DNA of 7,482 nt from Rhodospirillales bacterium (GTDB lineage Bacteria; Pseudomonadota; Alphaproteobacteria; Acetobacterales; Acetobacteraceae): assembly GCA_028866445.1 (NCBI GenBank), contig JAGWIE010000058.1, positions 1-7,482 on the forward strand, written 5' to 3'. The notes below the pieces were generated by a model. That model had not been told where the DNA came from. It saw only the letters and a list, made by a program, of their open reading frames with translations, and searched no databases. Shown here piece by piece: positions 5,369 to 7,482 of the stretch; the first letter of the stretch is position 1; each line of letters begins with the position of its first letter. The translations under genes and the position numbers were made by a program.

Positions 5369-7482
5369 ATGAGTGATTCGTTGACCGATTATAAATCCAC
5401 CGTGTTTTTGCCGCGCACGGAATTCCCCATGCGCGGGGAATTGCCCAAGCGCGAGCCGGAGATGCTGCGCCGCTGGGAGGAGATGAACCTATGGGCGCGC
5501 CTGCGTGCGGCGGCCGAGGGTAAAACGCCCTTCGTGCTGCATGATGGCCCGCCTTACGCCAATGGCAATCTGCATATCGGCCACGCGCTGAACAAGATTC
5601 ACAAGGATGTCATCAACCGCGCGCAATCCATGGCCGGGCGGGATGTGGATTATATTCCCGGCTGGGACTGCCACGGCCTGCCGATTGAGTGGAAGGTTGA
5701 AGAAAAATACCGCGCCAAAAAGCTGGATAAAGACCAGGTTCCGGTTCTGGAATTCCGCAAGGAATGCCGGGAATATGCGCAACATTGGTTGGAGGTGCAG
5801 TCCGCTGAGTTCCAGCGCTTAGGCGTGATGGGCGATTGGGCGCGGCGTTATGCGACGATGGATTTTGCGTCCGAGGCGGCGATTGCAGGCGAGATCGGCA
5901 AGTTTCTGATGAACGGCGCGCTGTATCGAGGCTTGCGGCCGGTGATGTGGAGCCCAGTTGAGAAAACCGCTTTGGCGGAAGCCGAGGTCGAGTATCACAA
6001 CAAGAAGGACACGGCGATTTATGTGCGGTTTCCTATCCAGGTAACGCCCGTTCGACCCTATACCGACGCACACGACAAGGCTGATGATTTGCTCGGTGCG
6101 TCGATTGTCATTTGGACAACGACGCCTTGGACTATTCCCGGTAACCGTGGCTTGGCGGCTGGTGCAGGATTCACATACGCACTGATTAAGGTCACGGAAG
6201 TCGCTGAAGGAAGCTTCGCTAAAATTGGTGAAAAACTTCTAATTGCCGAAGATCTACTTGAGAAGGCAACGAAGGAAGTTGGAATCGCAGCTTATCAGGT
6301 TCAGTCCAGTTTCACGGGCGCGGAATTGGAAGACCTGCGGGCGGCGCATCCGTTGAGCGCTTTTGATGGATATCGTTTTGATGTCCCCTTGATGCTGGGT
6401 GATTTTGTTACGACCGACGCAGGTACTGGCATCGTGCACATGGCCCCCGGCCATGGCGAGGATGATTTCGCGCTGTGCAAAGCTCATGGAATTTCAGTGC
6501 CGGATACGGTGGCGGATGACGGCACGTACTACCAGAATGTGCCGCTGTTTGCGGGGCTACATGTGTATAAGGCGGCGGACCCGGTTTGCGCGAAGCTGAT
6601 CGAGGCGGGGAATCTTTTGCATCGCAACGAGTTCATGCACTCCTACCCCCATAGCTGGCGGAGCAAGGCACCGCTGATCTACCGCGCCACGGCGCAATGG
6701 TTCATCCGCATGGATGGCGAGGACAAGATCCGCGAGAAGGCGCTTACCGCCATCGACGATACGAAATTTGTACCCGAGATTGGCCGCAACCGCATCCGCT
6801 CTATGGTGGAAAGCCGACCGGATTGGTGCATCTCCCGCCAGCGGGCCTGGGGCGTGCCGATTGCCATCTTCGTTGATAAACGCAGCCACGAACCGCTGCG
6901 TGACGAATCCGTGGTGCAGCGTGTGGTGGAGATTTTCACGGCAGAAGGTGCGGATGCATGGTATGCCCGCCCGGCTGCGGATTTCCTGGGGCCGGACCGC
7001 AACCCCGATGATTACGAGCAGATTTTCGACGTGGTCGATGTCTGGTTCGAATCGGGCTCCACCCATGCCTTCGTGCTGGAGGCGCGGGGGATGCAATGGC
7101 CTGCGGATGTGTATCTGGAAGGCTCGGACCAGCATCGCGGTTGGTTCCAATCCTCCCTGCTGGAGGCTGTGGGTACGCGTGGCGTCGCACCCTTCAAGGC
7201 GATTGTGACGGATGGCTTCGTGCTGGACGAGCAGGGGCGGAAAATGTCCAAGTCACTTGGCAACGTAACGGCCCCGCAAGAGGTAAATGATAAATTCGGC
7301 GCTGATATTCTGCGGCTTTGGGTGCTGAACTCCGATATTTCCGAGGATTTACGCATCGGCCCGGAAATTCTGAAGCAGCAGGCGGAGCTTTACCGGCGGC
7401 TGCGTAATTCGCTGCGCTGGATTCTGGGCTCGCTGGACGGATTTAGCGAGGCTGAGCGCGTGGCCACGGAAGATTTTCCGGA
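5369..7482 (+). CDS. ileS: Isoleucyl-tRNA synthetase, N-terminal three quarters (runs off the window edge)
   Basis: Class Ia aminoacyl-tRNA synthetase that charges tRNA-Ile and hydrolyses mischarged valine. 704 codons are present with no stop; family members have about 940 residues, so the anticodon-binding and C-terminal zinc regions lie outside. Seen are ANGNLHIGH with the HIGH motif (69-72), GWDCHGLPIEWKVE, the editing (CP1) domain with WTTTPWT (249-255) and GTGIVHMAPGHGEDDF (352-367), WCISRQRAWGVP, VWFESGSTH, YLEGSDQHRGWF and KMSKS (625-629). His357 and Asp366 correspond to the E. coli editing residues His333 and Asp342, so proofreading should work. It looks like the common bacterial type 1 enzyme. 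The ATG is the first possible start: an in-frame TGA at 5357-5359 lies just upstream. The Shine-Dalgarno is weak (GGTGATGG). Codons around 6181-6300 are more AT-rich than the rest of the gene. It is likely co-transcribed with ribF; the 99-bp gap also has a faint promoter-like ATGACC/TATACC pair (5277-5305). Confidence 0.97.
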   Translation, partial: MSDSLTDYKSTVFLPRTEFPMRGELPKREPEMLRRWEEMNLWARLRAAAEGKTPFVLHDGPPYANGNLHIGHALNKIHKDVINRAQSMAGRDVDYIPGWDCHGLPIEWKVEEKYRAKKLDKDQVPVLEFRKECREYAQHWLEVQSAEFQRLGVMGDWARRYATMDFASEAAIAGEIGKFLMNGALYRGLRPVMWSPVEKTALAEAEVEYHNKKDTAIYVRFPIQVTPVRPYTDAHDKADDLLGASIVIWTTTPWTIPGNRGLAAGAGFTYALIKVTEVAEGSFAKIGEKLLIAEDLLEKATKEVGIAAYQVQSSFTGAELEDLRAAHPLSAFDGYRFDVPLMLGDFVTTDAGTGIVHMAPGHGEDDFALCKAHGISVPDTVADDGTYYQNVPLFAGLHVYKAADPVCAKLIEAGNLLHRNEFMHSYPHSWRSKAPLIYRATAQWFIRMDGEDKIREKALTAIDDTKFVPEIGRNRIRSMVESRPDWCISRQRAWGVPIAIFVDKRSHEPLRDESVVQRVVEIFTAEGADAWYARPAADFLGPDRNPDDYEQIFDVVDVWFESGSTHAFVLEARGMQWPADVYLEGSDQHRGWFQSSLLEAVGTRGVAPFKAIVTDGFVLDEQGRKMSKSLGNVTAPQEVNDKFGADILRLWVLNSDISEDLRIGPEILKQQAELYRRLRNSLRWILGSLDGFSEAERVATEDFP

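Noticed and set aside
6557..7150. 197-codon minus-strand open frame inside ileS
   Set aside because: It is antisense to conserved IleRS catalytic motifs and is explained by codon bias on the opposite strand.

Overview
The window looks like ordinary chromosomal housekeeping DNA from an alphaproteobacterium. G+C is about 60% in the lines I counted by hand. A DUF2125-type envelope protein, an alphaproteobacterial-style metF and uvrD, and an mlaA-mlaC pair make Rhodospirillales/Acetobacteraceae my best guess. That placement is inferred from protein flavour, not from a marker gene.

Layout, left to right. On the minus strand, positions 1426 to 1 carry metF (methylenetetrahydrofolate reductase), followed by the first 163 codons of uvrD (DNA repair helicase). 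Their stop and start codons overlap as ATGA. A 169-bp divergent gap (1427-1595) separates metF from the plus-strand pair mlaA-mlaC (1596-3028), an outer-membrane lipoprotein and a periplasmic phospholipid carrier of the retrograde lipid transport pathway. A strong hairpin plus T-run (3041-3068) ends that operon. It faces the end of a minus-strand gene (3075-4250) encoding a single-pass, periplasm-facing DUF2125-like protein.

A compact 83-bp divergent gap (4251-4333) holds a near-perfect 25-bp palindrome. It leads into the plus-strand genes ribF (bifunctional riboflavin kinase/FAD synthetase, 4334-5269) and ileS (isoleucyl-tRNA synthetase, from 5369). ileS stays open to the right edge and lacks its C-terminal quarter. 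ribF-ileS is a conserved bacterial arrangement, often followed by lspA.

I see two functional themes. One is envelope lipid homeostasis (mlaA, mlaC and perhaps the DUF2125 protein). The other is core metabolism and information processing (metF, uvrD, ribF, ileS). I found no mobile element, CRISPR array, RNA gene, phage remnant or obvious novel system. The most notable non-coding signal is the palindrome upstream of ribF. The most notable coding oddities are the metF/uvrD overlap and an AT-richer patch in the editing domain of ileS. No gap exceeds 300 bp.
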